Positions 13,701-26,311 of a stretch of 64,000 nucleotides of DNA are shown here, in pieces. A program made the position numbers and the translations under genes. A model generated the notes under the pieces. It made no database searches and was not told the DNA's origin. It saw nothing but the letters and a program-made list of their open reading frames with translations. Origin of the DNA: Lagopus muta (Eukaryota; Chordata; Aves; Galliformes; Phasianidae); assembly GCF_023343835.1 (NCBI RefSeq), contig NC_064436.1, positions 49,761,883 through 49,825,882 on the forward strand, given 5' to 3'. Numbering within the stretch: position 1 is the first letter of the stretch; each line of letters opens with the position of its first letter.

Positions 13701-16700
13701 AGTCAGAGGAAGAAGTGCAGCTGAAGAATACCTAAATCACTCTTGTCTAATGGCTATGATCAATGACCAAAACGGCTGTATGAACATTTCACTTCAACTG
13801 AAGTCTTATGTGGAATGTAAGTTACAAAGGAGATTTGGAAACAATTTGCATCTTGCAAAAAATTTGCAGTAGGTAGTTATCTGCTTTCAGCAACTATCTG
13901 AAACTATTTCACAACAAAACAATGCATTTTTGATCATCCCTTAGTAAAAGACCATTGTAAGTAGTCAACTGACATGTTTTGCTATGTTTTGTTGTTTTTT
14001 GTTGTTTTTTCTTTTCCCTAGAAACAAGACAGAAAAATAAGCATCTGTAAATGTTATTTTTTTTTTCTCCACTTAATGATGACAGACTTACAAAATGCAT
14101 GTTTGAAAAAAGCTGGAATTACTTTTTTTCTTTTTCCCTCCCCCTTTATGGCATAATTCTGATGTCTAGAAGGTAAATTAAACAATTCAGTTAACTTTGA
14201 AGGCAGAACAACCACTAGACAAGTTTGACTTTTCCTAATGTTGTGCAGCAACATCCTACTTTCAGCATTATTTAAAAGAGAAATATTCCGCTGAGCTAGG
14301 CTTACTTTTCCCAGAGGACAGCCTGACAGCTATTTAAGTTTCTATTTGTGCTGCAGGAGGTTGCCTGACCACAGTCCAGCCCATGTATGCTACACTTTCC
14401 ATTGGGGAATTGCTGAATTATTACATTCATTTAGTTTTGTAAGGCAAATGCATTTTATGCTATGTCTTTGCTGGAAAAGTTAAGCGTTTTTGAGTTGGAT
14501 AAACCAGTGTAAAATATTTCCAGCTTAAATCCTAGTAAAGAGAGGGCATTTTTTTTTTTTTTATAGGACTGCATATGAGCATAGTTTTCAACTTGCCCAC
14601 TAATTTTAAAGCTGTGATCTCACCACCATTTCCTAATAGTAATTTCAAGTTATTGATAAAAATTAACAACTATTTTGCTTACTTCAAAACAAAGCTGGAG
14701 AGGTTCACAGAGCTTTGACTGGGCACTACTGGCATGCAAGCCAATACAAGTTACTACAAGATGGAGTACAGTATCGTGCCTGAAAGGAGAAGGCCTAAAT
14801 GACTTCTATAAAAAGTACTTTTTAGTTATGAATTAGGAGGGATGAACTGTGCTTACTTGAAAGCCTTATTGGTAGTTACCGCTTGACTTCTCAGAGAAGA
14901 AGGCATTCAAAGTTAATATAGGTCTAATTATGGTATTCTACATCAAGAGAGGGAAAACAGCGTTTTGGCTGTGGCCAGTAATTTGACTTTATGAGTCAGA
15001 GTCAAATTGTTGTTTGTTTGTTTTTAATATTTTATTAGACAATGTCAGGGTTTGCATTAGCATGCAGCTGCCAAAGAGGTTTCAAAGGTCTTCTGGGGAA
15101 GCAAGTTCTCCATGCCCTTCCTCTGTGGTACACAGTTCAGGCTTGCACTAGGTACTGAACTGATTCCACAGGAATGTGGGTTAATTTCTCAGTAGCCATA
15201 GTCTGAAAGAGCAGCTTTCCTCCTTTTCACACCAAGACTCACCAATTCTTCCCCAAACTAGCTTTTAATAGCTTGTTGAATGTATTCCCCATGGGCTTCC
15301 TATGGGAGGTATTTTCTTACTTTTTAATAAGAAAATTTCTATGTATAATATTTTTCCTTCTTTGATATGTGAAGATGGACCTGGAAATTGGGAGTGTCAG
15401 TACAGGTGAACATTGAACAGTGAATCATTTTCTTCTGTATCCCATTAAAAAGCAAACAAAGAGAGGATATGTATTTTCCTTGTTTTACATTAAATATAAA
15501 CATTGATCTTTGAAGCATTTTCTTACTGGCAGAGCTGCATGTAAAATTGTGATTTCCAGCTTAATTTGATCTCTTCTACATTTAATGGACAGATCCAATG
15601 TGTACGACGAAGATCATTTGGCTCAGTATGATTCCAGTTGTTATTGTCTTGACTGTTTCAGTTGTCATCTACAAAATAGTCCAAGAAAATGGCCAAAACT
15701 GTAAGTAACAAGTTCATCTGCAGTAAACATCTACATTATGAAAAATTGACAATAACAAAGCTATTGATTATTATGTGTTTCAGACAACAGTATTTTAATC
15801 AAAGTGTCGTAGAAACTTCTGGAATACTCAGATGACTGATGCCTTTCATCTTTGAATTGTGGATGCAAATCCAAGATTTTTGCTACTAAATGAAGTCTGT
15901 TTGTTTTAGCTGTTTTTTTGTTGTTTTTTTTTTTTCCTGACACATAATTGGTAGCCTATGGTCTTTTGTCTAACGAACTTCTGGTTTCAGACTTATTTCA
16001 GTAGATGAAATGAATACATCTGATCTTTGATCTAAGTCTTAAGAGATGCCAATGACCATTTTAAACAGATTTAAATTCCCCTTTGTACTCAAAGCAATTC
16101 AGAAACTAACTTTGCTATGGAATAACTTATTTTGAAACAGAAACAATTATTTCTACACATTGCCTTCATTGAACAAAACAGGGTCTTCCTATGCAATTCA
16201 CTTCGGACAGAGTCTGAAATTAGGATTCACAGTATTTCTTCTAGCAACATGCCATGAATAAGCAAGAATAAAAGTGTAGGAGTACTCTAAGCATGAGACT
16301 TTTGAACAACCAAGATAAAGTACTCTGCACAAAATCTATGCAGAAAATTGACCTCATCAGATGCTGGTCTTTATTTCTTATTAGAAGTCAGAGCTATATG
16401 GTACAGGGAGCACACACTTTCATCACTGTGAAAAGTTACTTAACCTCTTACCTAATAGAATAGCTTTCAGATGCTTTTCACAGCAGTTTTTTCTGAGACT
16501 TTCTACTTGTGTCAGGCCTGAGTGGGTAGGAAGCTTCTTGAGAACCAGAACTTAGTTCCTATTAACAGACAGATGTCCATTCTCCTTGTAATTGGGAGCT
16601 ACAGAATGGGGATACCTTGGTCACAATGGTAATAAAAAAAATAATGGGAATGCATGTAGCTTATCATCATCTCAACTATACTCAACAGGCAGCTTTGTAA

Positions 16701-19700
16701 TCAAAAAGCAAAAGGAGTTTAGCTTTAATGACAGCTGAACAGAAGGCAGAAGAGTGCCTACACACAAGATGTTTCCATGATCAGAATGTTTGTGATTTTT
16801 TTTGTATCTACATAATGTAAATATTTTATGCATATATTTTTAATTAATAAGTGAAACAGTTGCTTAAAATGACAGCCCCTCAAAATGACAAAACAATCAC
16901 CTCATCATATGAACTTGGTTAAAATACATGACCTTTTATTTATTGCAGGAACCAAAATCTGAATGCTAATTAACATATGTACAAATTCTATGAACTGTAA
17001 AATAGATCTTTATAAGTGGGCTATTAAATGCTCTGGTTTGAAGGACTTTTGTGGTAGCTTTCAAAATGCAAATAAATGTCATGAGTGTGATTGTCTACGC
17101 TCTGAGTCATAACATCTCATTTTAATACAGAGCTGCTAGTAGTGATAATTAACGATTTACTACCTTTACTCTTAAAATTGGTTTTCTAATAAATGCAAGT
17201 TTTTCAGAATTGTTTTAGGCACAAGCAGGAAAGAAGAGATGCCCTTTGTGAGCTCCTGGTTTCTGATCGGTTTCTAGAGAGCATTTCCTGTTTGTAGAGG
17301 AATAGTGTTGTTACTAGTTAAATTTACAATTTATAACATCATGTACAACATCAGTATCTTACTGGCAAAAAGACAAGAACATACAAATTATATTTGAAAG
17401 TTTTATTCCTTATATGTGTACATTACGCCATCCTTAATCAAAAGTCTACATACTGCTTTTTTCAGTGGTGCCTGAAGAATCTGTCAGAGTATTACTATGT
17501 GCCTAAAACAGCTGCTGTGAATTTTTACCATCATAGTTCAGTCAGTACTTTTTCTCTTAATTTCTGAGTACTACTGAAATCTGGTAAGAAATGTGGGAAT
17601 TATTCATTTCCTCTTGAGACGTTCCAAGATATTCTGTTTGGCAGACTCTGAGACTCTTCGACTCTTCGAAACATTAATGAAGTTATTTCCAAAAGTGCAT
17701 AAAATAAAATAGCCAAATACGTTTGAAGGAGCTTGCAACTGATCCATGACAAAAGAGCTAAATTAGAAATTAGTTCTCCACTATTACTCTTCCAGACTTG
17801 CCTTAAAGCCAATTCCAGAGCTTCCTTTAACATTAACCATTAGAATGTAGACTTAGGATTTCAGCATATTATATCTCACTTGTGTGTTCACAAAATACCA
17901 TGACCTAAATAGTGCTAATTTTATTAATTTCTTAAAGATGATTTTTCTTTTTTAGCATTCCCTAAATAAAAATACTGGGGCACGTCTGTTGTTGGATGCT
18001 GAGAACCTGGGCTTTTGTCTTATCATCTCTATCTTTCTCTCAGAGATACAGAGCTCGTTCCTATACTGTGCTCCCAAAGGTGAACACCACAAACTAACAA
18101 ATAAGCTGTAGGCTTCCTAGGATTCTAGTACACTCAACTCTAGCTATTCCACTGTTAGCGGCGAGATTCTTAACCTCCAGAGGAACGTGCAGAGTGACCT
18201 TTTTGATAACCTTCCAAAACGTTCTCAAGATACATGCTCCAGAGGAGGGAAAGAATAATTTGAAAAGGGCAAGCATGAAGACATAAAATTTAATTTGGAA
18301 AAATAAAAAAACATCAGGCTAAGTTTTTTCTCAAGACCTTATCACAAAACTTTCCTGTTCTTTTTCATGGGAGATGTTAAACAGTTTAAATATAAGAGGT
18401 TTACCCACTTCCCCTCTAATGACTGATGTATATAATTTTATAGCTAAGGATATCTTATTTTGTTTAAAACAGATTGTAAGCACAGAGGAACAGCAACATT
18501 TTCTACTGATCAAAGGAAAAGTGGTTCCAGACTTGATATAAGAACCATTTCTGCTACTAAAGTTCATCTATTTCCTGGTAGGTAATATAAAATGAAATAA
18601 AAAGCTAACACATCTTGAAGCATGGAGAGTTCAAGAAATGCTTTTGAGTCTTTCCTGCCAAGGGATGCCTCTGTTTTGTTTCAGAGTTACCCTGATCCTT
18701 CAAAAAATTGATCTGGCTTATGTTATGGAAACATTTATATCAGAAATAAATAATTCTCACAGTGAGTCTCTACAATGACATATAATATGTCAGAATGCTT
18801 CTGTCAGTCTTCCAAATGTTTTACATTAACGACTGTTCTCCTTTGTTGTTGCTGTTGTTTTTAATACTTCAGTTTAGTTTTTAGTCATGTTGTGTGCCAT
18901 ATTTAAAGTCTTGCAGCCAAGTTCTTTGTTAGTGTATGGAAATTGTACACAAATGTAGGCAATCATATGTATGCTGTATGTATTTATGACTCAACAAAAT
19001 CAACTACTAAAGGATGGGATGGACAAAGACAGCAGTGAAGGCCCAGAGAATGCCTCTGCTGGCACTTAGCAGCTCAGTGCTAGAGAAAAATTCCAACAAA
19101 GTAAAATTTAATAGTTTCAGATCAGTATTAAAACATGGTCTTCTGAGAGCATAGTGTGTTTAGCACAGATAAATTAAGGGGCATGGCTAACCTCAAGGTT
19201 TTAGTTGCAGAAATTAGAATTTATTATTAAATCTGTGTGAGGGTAAATTAGCAAATATGGCTCTGAGTGTTACTGATATTGCAGGAAAAGTGATATGCTG
19301 CAATAACTTCAATCGATTCTGGTTCCACAAAGGGAGCTCTGTCTTTTCAAAGATAAACATAAACATAAAGAATAATAGCTTTGAACGAATTCAAGACAAG
19401 AACAGCTACAGAGCCAGCAAATGAAATAAATGGTTTTAAATTTGTCTAGGCTTGGATACCTCGCTGTTTGTCTTGTCAATTCTTGAAGAATTAGAGAAGC
19501 AGCAATTTCCCTCTACAACTCAGTAACTCATGGCATTTCAATTTTACCTAGAAAAGAGTGAATAGCTCCCTGTCTGTCTGAACTCTCCTGGGAGTACAAT
19601 TTATACTCCTTAGTTTTAGAGCACAAGCTACCTCTAAGATATATTTATGAGCTCATTATTTTCATCCTCCAGGAAAGGGATTATCTCCCTGACATCTTTT

Positions 19701-22700
19701 GTCTTTAGTAGCTTCACCATACCTGTTTTATTAGCACAATGTCATCTTTAGTGCTGAATATCCAAAGGCATTTTTGATTATGAAATTTTATGGAAAATTT
19801 CAAATGTAGTTTTATTGTACTGAAGAGAACAGGAATCCCATATTGGTTTGTTGTTCTTACTTCCACATTCCTCCTGCTTCAATCTATACATTTAACTCAG
19901 AATGATGCTTAGTTGTATAGACTGCAACAATTGGCTTTACTCTAATCAGATATTCATTGATTTCACACACTATGATTCTACTGAATCCAGACAATTTTCC
20001 AATTTATACAACTTAAAGTAGAATCAGAACCATATGGAAAGTGTTTACTTCATTTTACCTCCAGGATTTGCGACTGTGATAGTTGGTTATAAATTGTGAT
20101 AGGTTACTTATTTGACAGCCCTCGATAGTACTTAATTTATCATTAGTATGTAGCTTCAAGTCTAGAAGCATAACACTGAGATGCACTGAAGACAATACAA
20201 ACATCCTGGAAACACCGTAATGAAAATAACTCTGTATTACAAGGGGGTGGGAAGGTATCTCATGGATGAAAAGATGTTAGATACTTCTCAAAGCATTCAG
20301 AGTTCAGAAAAGGATAAGGAAAGACAAAGAAGGAAACTCATACTTTGAGAATGATTTCTTAAGGAGGCAAAGTAAATTAGTGGCTTAGTATTAATGTGTT
20401 ACTACAAATAAATAATTCACAGCTCATATCTAAAACTGTTATTGCCACTGTGCACATGAATCATTACCATCCAGCCCAGTGGCAAGGAGGGAAGATCTAC
20501 AGTATATTCTCTATGGTGGCACTGAAATGATAACTTTCTGACTTAAGAAAATCATGGTATTTTAAAGGAACTGGCACATACAGTGATGTTAGGGAAGCTT
20601 TAGTGTGTTCTTCTGGTCATGAATGTAGATTGTACCATGACTGTTCTGTTAAGCTAAAAAAAGTACAGAGTGGTACATGTTATCTAGACTTTGGATCTGT
20701 CATTATGTTTTCATAAAACATTTCCTTGCATGGTTTAAACTGATAATGCAGTTTCCCTTTATTCAGCTGCAACAGCAAAGGATGCTTTTTGTTCAGTGCA
20801 AGAAGTTCTTTAAATGGCTGACCTATATTTCCAGACATGGAACATTTTCATACTGGATAGGATTTGACAGTAGTAGTTCAAAGTATAGATAAAAAAAAAA
20901 AATCAATTTCTTGCTTTGTGTTCATGACAGAGAATCTTAGGGAGATTCCCACATCAGAGGCTTTTATTTCAAGACTTCCTTTTTTTTCCAAATTGGAGAG
21001 GCAGTAGAAGAGGTTTTGGAACAGCTTACTAAATTAATAACAGCAATTATGAGAACTAGGTAGTATTCCCCAAGGTGTTCTAAAAGACATCAGTAACTGC
21101 TAAATTGTCACGTGTGGTTCAATGCTTAAATCACCTCGATTGCAACAAAATGGAAGGTAGCTGTAGTTGTGCTGCTCGTATACCTTTTCCTTAACCCACT
21201 TTTGCCAAACCACTTAAATACCTTTTCCACTATTAGCAACTCATTAAATATTGCTGTTCTCGTATAGCTGTATCCTAAAAGGAATTTGAGCCTGGGGGCA
21301 TGGCACATAATTACCTGTGTGTATGAACTATATACTACACTGTTAAAAAAAAAAAAAAAGAGGAAAAAAAGGAAAAGAAACAGAAAGAAAAAAAATAGTT
21401 GCATAAGAAATACAGATTGCATAAATAAGAGGTTTAATACCTAGGAGTGAATCTGCCTAGCAGATCTGTATTGGAAGTTTCATTAATATAAGTATGTGGG
21501 TTATAAGCTACAGTGTGAGTACATAGAAGTTCACCTCTATAAATTCCAGATCTCATTTTTCCAGCATTAAAAAAATCACATTCAATTTTGTCCTATTTTG
21601 AATGCAGCATAAGATCTGATGGAAAAAATCCTCTTCCCACTTCTGTTCTAGAAGAGTAGTGCACAGAAAGGGAACCATATTGCTAATATCATCATATTAG
21701 CACTCTACAGTCTTTGTGAGCTATCTTAGTTCAGACATAACGCCTGCCACATTGCTGAAATTGTCTTCTCTCATTTTCAGCAACGCTCCATTGGCTCACA
21801 AAGTCATACTTTGGCTCATTACATTCTGGTATACAAATACAGGATTCCCTGACTCACTCTCCGAGTCTGCTACAGTAATGCAAAGTTAATTCCAATGTAT
21901 GTTTTCTTCTGATTATATTATGAAACTCCTGGCTTTTAGCCATGCCAAGTTAATTCATGTGCACAGTTCATTCGCCAAAACAGATTTTGAACTTATCTCA
22001 GTGACAGTACTGAGTATTCCAAAGACTGTACTTATTGAAGTAGTAGCATTTTTAATTGATATTTCATTAGCCTGTGGGTTACAACATGCATTTGTATGTT
22101 CACATCTGTGCTACTTATCTGAAATCTTAGAGCTATAAGTTTTCTCTAGTGAAAATGAATGTAGCCCAGAGTCAGTAAATGCACACAGCACTTGGCTACT
22201 CCATGGTTTACTGAGTTACTGTTAGCAAAGACCAGCATCCATGTTTTGGCCTCAATTCCCAGCAGCAATGGAAATACCTCCTGAAGGCTAGCAGCCATTC
22301 ACAACACAACAGCAAGAGCAGAAGCCACCCCAGCCATACCTGGGGGTCAGGCTGGGGCACATGGCCAGCAGTTCACATGGCTTTTGTTGCTGAGGAGGTG
22401 TTTTTGTGTTTCTCCTAGGGGAACAGTGGTCAATTTGAACAAAGGCCACCAGCAAGGTGATACAGAGCTCAGTTGCTGCAGTCTTAGCATAAAATGTAAC
22501 ACTTAAAACTATCCAGTGAAGCAAGAGACCAGTACATCAACATTTATATCTACATTTCAAATGGAAAAGTAATTTTTAAAAAGCCCAAAGTATGCCAATC
22601 AAAAGTAAAAAAATAAAAATAAAAGATAATGCATCAGCAAGTCTGAGTGCGTGGCTCTTTGTTCAGGCTAAGAGAAAAGGAAAAGCAGAAAAACAGATTA

Positions 22701-25700
22701 AATGCTGCAAGAAAAGGGAAATAGTTGCAGATCTCAGGTACAGAAATTTTGGAGTCTCCAGGAACATAAGAAGTGGGGTGGCTTGTTTAAAACACATGCT
22801 ATAGAATGCTGAAAAAGCCACTAAGCAATTGAATGGTAGTTTTATAACTCATCCTTAAAGAAGAATGATGCAGGATCACAGTGACAACCAGGATTTGGAG
22901 AATAAAAAAACCTCAGAGTTTCAGGGCTGCTGTTGTCTTCTGGACTGTTTACATTTTGTGACATCCATACCATCTGATATAAGCATGCTTTGCAACCATA
23001 ATTTGCATGTAGGAAACAATTAAGTAAATTTCCCAGCAGTCATTTGAATTCCTACACTGCTTTCCATGCTATCATATTAAAATAATGGTTTCCAGCCTAC
23101 AAGATTAAAGGAAACGTGCCATATTCTGCCATCTCTCCGAGGCACTGCTGCAACGTCAGGCTAGTTGACAGGTTGGAAGTAGAAGCAATGCCTGGCTCAG
23201 TAGTGCCAGGGCTGCAATCCCACTGAATTCAGATTCAGTCCTTGTATTCTGCAATACATTTTCTTTTTAGCATGAGGACAGGCAGGATACAACTTCTACT
23301 GTATTAAGTAGATGCAAAGCCAAGACAGGAGAGATTTGTTTAATCTTGGCCAATTGAGGCATCACATATTTGATTCTGATCCTTCCCAGTTTGTTCCTGA
23401 CATAGCTGTTGTCTTTGCCATTGTAACTTAGATGAATAATGCTGGAAGAAGCAAAGCTCATCATGATGCTTAATACTAAACACAGACTTGCTAATTTCAA
23501 AGATGCAGCATCTCCAGAGGAAAAAAAAAAAAGTGAAAGTTAATTACCATTTGGGGTCTTTTGCTGTTTCAGAAAGGAGAATAAAATCAAGAAGGGACAG
23601 GTAATCTTAACAAGCTTTTATAGCTCCTGTATGCTTTCAGTAGGGTGCTTTTAAATGATTTGTCTTTTATTTCTCTGTTTTATTTGCATGCATAACAGTG
23701 CTGCACTTAGGCTCTGAAAGAAATATAAGCCCGCATTCTCTTCCAGGGTTCAGCCTGAGGGTGAAATAAGATCAGTTTTTAAAAATTTGCCCTAGGTTTA
23801 TTTATTTTAGCTTTATTTTTCATATACAGTTTCATAATTACAAAGATCCAAACTTCAGTTTTTAATTGGTCAGTAGATACAGTAAGTGAAGAAGAAATGA
23901 AGCTAAACTTATATTACAGTACATTCTCTTGTTATAAACACAACAGAAACCCACTTGTAAGTTTACTGAAGTCATGAATTGTCAGAGACAGGGTGAACCT
24001 GAAGTTAAAATATTTTGGGTTCTACTTCTTCTGTAGCTCTTTGAAAAATGCATTATTGCATCAATAACTCTGACTCCATTAGCCTGGCAACACTATTTCA
24101 CTCTTTCTTTACCTGTACTCCAGTAAGATACTGTATCAGTATCCTTGTTGGCAGCGTGCTAAAGGCATCACTGCATCACTCCCTGTTTCTGAGGTGTATG
24201 ATGCCATCTCTTTTAACCACCATATGACACCTAGATACTCTCCTTGTTCATATGACAAGTTATCTGAAACCACATCAAATGTTCCTGAGTGACAATCTGG
24301 GCTGTCCTCATATTAAAATGAATTGGAAAGTTTACATTCTAAACTTGTTTCTTCTCAACCAGCCAATGACAGGCTTTTGTATTTGGGGAGCATTACAGTT
24401 GGTATTACAGCTAGAAAGAGTATCATGGTGAAAATGGGAAAAGAAACAAACAGAGAAGGAACGCTCACCTGTATCCAAAGATCTAGGTTACCAGGAAAGA
24501 CTCCACAGAGAGGAGATCTCCAGAAAGAAATCCATCCCTAGTGGCAGTCAGCCCTTAAATGGGGTCTAGGAGAGATGAAGCCAGGCACCACCTGTGACTT
24601 CTGCTCACACAGCTGAATCACCTTCACCTGTGCTTCCAGGGCTGACCCAGTCCTTTCCTCAGGTGATCAATCAGTAGTTCAGGCTGTGACTCAACAGTTC
24701 CCATACAGGGAGACTTTTAGTTAAACCCAAATTTGCATGTATTTTCACTACTAATAAACTTTTCACGAGCAATTTAGTTGCCTATCTCCCAGCTGCTTTC
24801 CATAAAGACTTCAGATCAGCCTGCTGTAGTCTAAATAGCATGCAGAAGTGAAATACCAGAACATATTTAATACTTGCAGGACTTCCAGACATACATTTGC
24901 ATCTGTGGACACTGAAATCCTATTGAAAAATTGGTTATGCGCCTCTGTCTTGTAATCAGATAGTTCTCAATGATTTTCAGACTTGCGTATTCAAACACTC
25001 TGCTGATGTATTTGCTGTTTAACAATGTGAGTTACAAATATTTTAACTTTTAACAGTGAAGGCCAACGAGCAACCGATTCCACTTACTGCACGTAAGATA
25101 CTGCCCATAATTCCTGAACAAGAACACTGTCATCTGAGTACATCAAGTATTGAAGGTACGTAAGTATCTTACAATGCTCAAATTTTTCTGTTTGCCTTGT
25201 ATTTTTAGAATTAGTATTAAGCAAACACAGACTCACAGAATCACAGAATCATAGAGGCTGGAAGGGACCTCTGGAAATCATGTAGTTCAACCCCCTGCTA
25301 AAGCAGGCTCCCTGCAGTAGGTTGCACAGGAAAACATTCAGGTGGACTTTGAATGTCTCTAGAGAACAAGACTCCATAACCTCTCTGGACAGTCTCATCC
25401 AAGTGCTCTGTCATCCTCACAGTAAATAAGTTATTTCTGATGTTTGTATGGAACTTTCTGTGTTACAGATTGTGCCCGTTACCCCTTGTTCTGTCGCTGG
25501 GCACCACTGAAATGATCCTGGCCTCATTAACTTTGAATCCTGCCCTTTAGATATTTATAAGCATTGATAAGAACCCCTCTCACTCTCGTTTTCTCCAGGC
25601 TGAACAGCCCCAGGTCTCTCAGACTTTCCTTGTAAGGGAGATGCTCCAAGGCTCCTCATTATTTTTGTGGACCTCCTCTGGACTCTCTCCAGATCCCTAT

Positions 25701-26149
25701 CCTTAAATCCTTAAACAGTACTCCATATGTGGCGCTATCTGCTCAAAAAAGGTTCTTACTTCATCTAGCCAAATATATGAGATGACTAACAGGAAAATGT
25801 GTTTTGCAGGAGCTAGATGGCAAGAAAACAAAATCAAGTTTCCTTCTGGTACCAAGAGTTATCTATAAACTAATCTGTTAGCCTTTTAAGTGCTGTGTGC
25901 CTCTGAAAGCAGCAGCACTAATTCTGACACTATTTTTCTGGTATAGAACACTGAATCCTAGACGTCAGCAATTTGCTGATATTTGTTTCTGACAAGGGCA
26001 GAGGAGAGGAGCAGTTTTCAAATAATTTCTGGAAATAAGCATGTGTTTGAAATGATAAAATTCACAAAACAAAATAAATTACTTGTTCTGTCATTACAGC
26101 AGTTGGAATAAGTGACAAGAAGTTGGTTTCAGCTTGGAACCAAAACTAG
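7631..26149 (+). CDS. TMEM156: TMEM156, transmembrane protein 156 (7 coding exons)
   Basis: Single-pass membrane glycoprotein family of unknown biochemical role. I join seven exons: 7631-7730, 11729-12010, 13565-13816, 15593-15700, 18473-18577, 25057-25155 and 26100-26149. All have GT-AG borders and every intron is phase 1, giving 331 residues (human is about 296). Residues 1-33 hold a hydrophobic signal segment (about 10-29, with [13 protein letters not shown] close to human FILILPEYFKTPKE). Residues 34-211 are an extracellular or lumenal domain with seven Asn-X-Ser/Thr sites and paired cysteines. About 219-238 form the transmembrane helix ([20 protein letters not shown]). The rest is a cytoplasmic tail containing [10 protein letters not shown], matching human QEVLPPIPEL. 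The start at 7631 is the first ATG after an in-frame stop at 7571. The last exon is the least certain; reading on from exon 6 would stop at 25163 (317 residues). The neighbour FAM114A1 is convergent, as in human. Confidence 0.88.
7731..11728 (+). other. TMEM156 intron 1
   Basis: About 4 kb, AT-rich. It holds a stretch around 10048-10479 open on both strands (see findings) but no supported gene and no clear CR1 copy. Confidence 0.6.
11729..12010 (+). CDS. TMEM156: TMEM156 coding exon 2 (extracellular part 1)
   Basis: Acceptor TTTTTCAG|CT, donor AAAAAAA|GTAAGT, 282 bases, phase 1 on both sides. The product reads [20 protein letters not shown] and later [13 protein letters not shown]. Cysteine and asparagine spacing follows human TMEM156 (LELSCLEVCLQSNFTYSL, LNPSNFRNFTRTC). 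Three N-glycosylation sequons lie in it (residues 48, 58 and the NHS in VNHSNF). Confidence 0.9.
12147..12200 (+). repeat. T-rich / (TTGG)n simple repeat
   Basis: Runs of T separated by TTGG units in TMEM156 intron 2, about 140 bp after exon 2. Low-complexity DNA; the open frames across it are artefacts. Confidence 0.8.
13510..13543 (+). repeat. Long T tract just before the TMEM156 exon 3 acceptor
   Basis: Almost unbroken T (a few G) ending about 20 bases before the acceptor TTTCCTATAG at 13564. It forms an extended polypyrimidine tract and is the kind of homopolymer that varies in length. Confidence 0.8.
13565..13816 (+). CDS. TMEM156: TMEM156 coding exon 3 (extracellular part 2)
   Basis: Acceptor CCTATAG|CA, donor GGAAT|GTAAGT, 252 bases, phase 1 on both sides. 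The product includes [24 protein letters not shown] and [14 protein letters not shown]. It aligns with the human segment HSPCQHFNFSVAP ... INYTCRIMEYPNDCIHISLHLEM. Four N-glycosylation sequons (NFT, NSS, NHS, NIS) support an extracellular or lumenal location. Confidence 0.92.
15593..15700 (+). CDS. TMEM156: TMEM156 coding exon 4 (transmembrane helix)
   Basis: Acceptor TGGACAG|AT, donor AAAACT|GTAAGT, 108 bases, phase 1 on both sides. It encodes YPMCTTK, then a hydrophobic helix of about 20 residues, then the basic/polar stop-transfer segment [10 protein letters not shown]. It corresponds to human ITCSMKITWYILVLLVFIF. Confidence 0.92.
18473..18577 (+). CDS. TMEM156: TMEM156 coding exon 5 (cytoplasmic tail)
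   Basis: Acceptor TTAAAACAG|AT, donor TTTCCTG|GTAGGT, 105 bases, phase 1 on both sides. The product begins [20 protein letters not shown] and is basic, as expected just inside the membrane. Similarity to human is weak here, so the call rests on splice sites, phase and position. Confidence 0.75.
18578..25056 (+). other. TMEM156 intron 5
   Basis: About 6.5 kb of AT-rich intron. It has an A/G-rich low-complexity tract at 21345-21396 and no supported gene. A minus-strand frame at 23267-23500 looks signal-peptide-like but begins with TTG, not ATG. Confidence 0.6.
21345..21396 (+). repeat. A-rich purine tract
   Basis: Fifteen A residues followed by a mix of GGAAAA and GAAA units, almost entirely purine. 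Low-complexity intronic DNA. Confidence 0.8.
25057..25155 (+). CDS. TMEM156: TMEM156 coding exon 6 (tail, PIIPE motif)
   Basis: Acceptor TTTTAACAG|TG, donor GAAG|GTACGT, 99 bases, phase 1 on both sides. The product reads [20 protein letters not shown] and then [13 protein letters not shown]. It resembles the human C-terminus (LDQVQEVLPPIPEL). If the donor is not used, the frame closes with GGT ACG TAA at 25161-25163, giving an alternative end two residues later. Confidence 0.85.
25231..25745 (-). repeat. CR1 LINE fragment, about 0.5 kb
   Basis: Begins on the plus strand with the inverted CR1 3' end 'cacagaatcatagaggctgg' and continues through 'agggacctctggaaatcatg' and 'ccaggctgaacagccccagg'. 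The element lies on the minus strand and is 5'-truncated. It starts only about 75 bases after TMEM156 exon 6. Confidence 0.95.
26100..26149 (+). CDS. TMEM156: TMEM156 putative terminal coding exon 7
   Basis: The acceptor TGTTCTGTCATTACAG|CA has a good pyrimidine tract. It continues the phase-1 frame as [16 protein letters not shown] and stops at TAG 26147-26149. A polyadenylation signal AATAAA follows at 26295-26300. I have no human counterpart for these residues, so this exon is inferred from splice-site quality, frame and the nearby polyA signal. Confidence 0.5.
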
Positions 26150-26294
26150 TATACTATTTCTAACTTTCTCTGGCTGTTGTATTCTCGTAAGTGTTTCAGG
26201 AAGTCAAGATTATTGGAAAAAGTCTGGAAAAAAAGTGCAGTAAAAATATATGTCTTCCTGACAATACTTGTAATGCCTAGAAACAGATTACTCA

Positions 26295-26300
26295 AATAAA
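26295..26300 (+). terminator. Candidate TMEM156 polyadenylation signal (AATAAA)
   Basis: Canonical AATAAA about 150 bases after the exon 7 stop and just before a CR1 copy. Another AATAAA near 26071 could serve a transcript that reads through exon 6. Confidence 0.5.
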
Positions 26301-26311
26301 TAATACAAACA

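Noticed and set aside
23267..23500. Minus-strand frame with a signal-peptide-like N-terminus in TMEM156 intron 5
   Set aside because: The first codon is TTG; without an ATG upstream of the hydrophobic stretch the signal peptide would not be made in a vertebrate.
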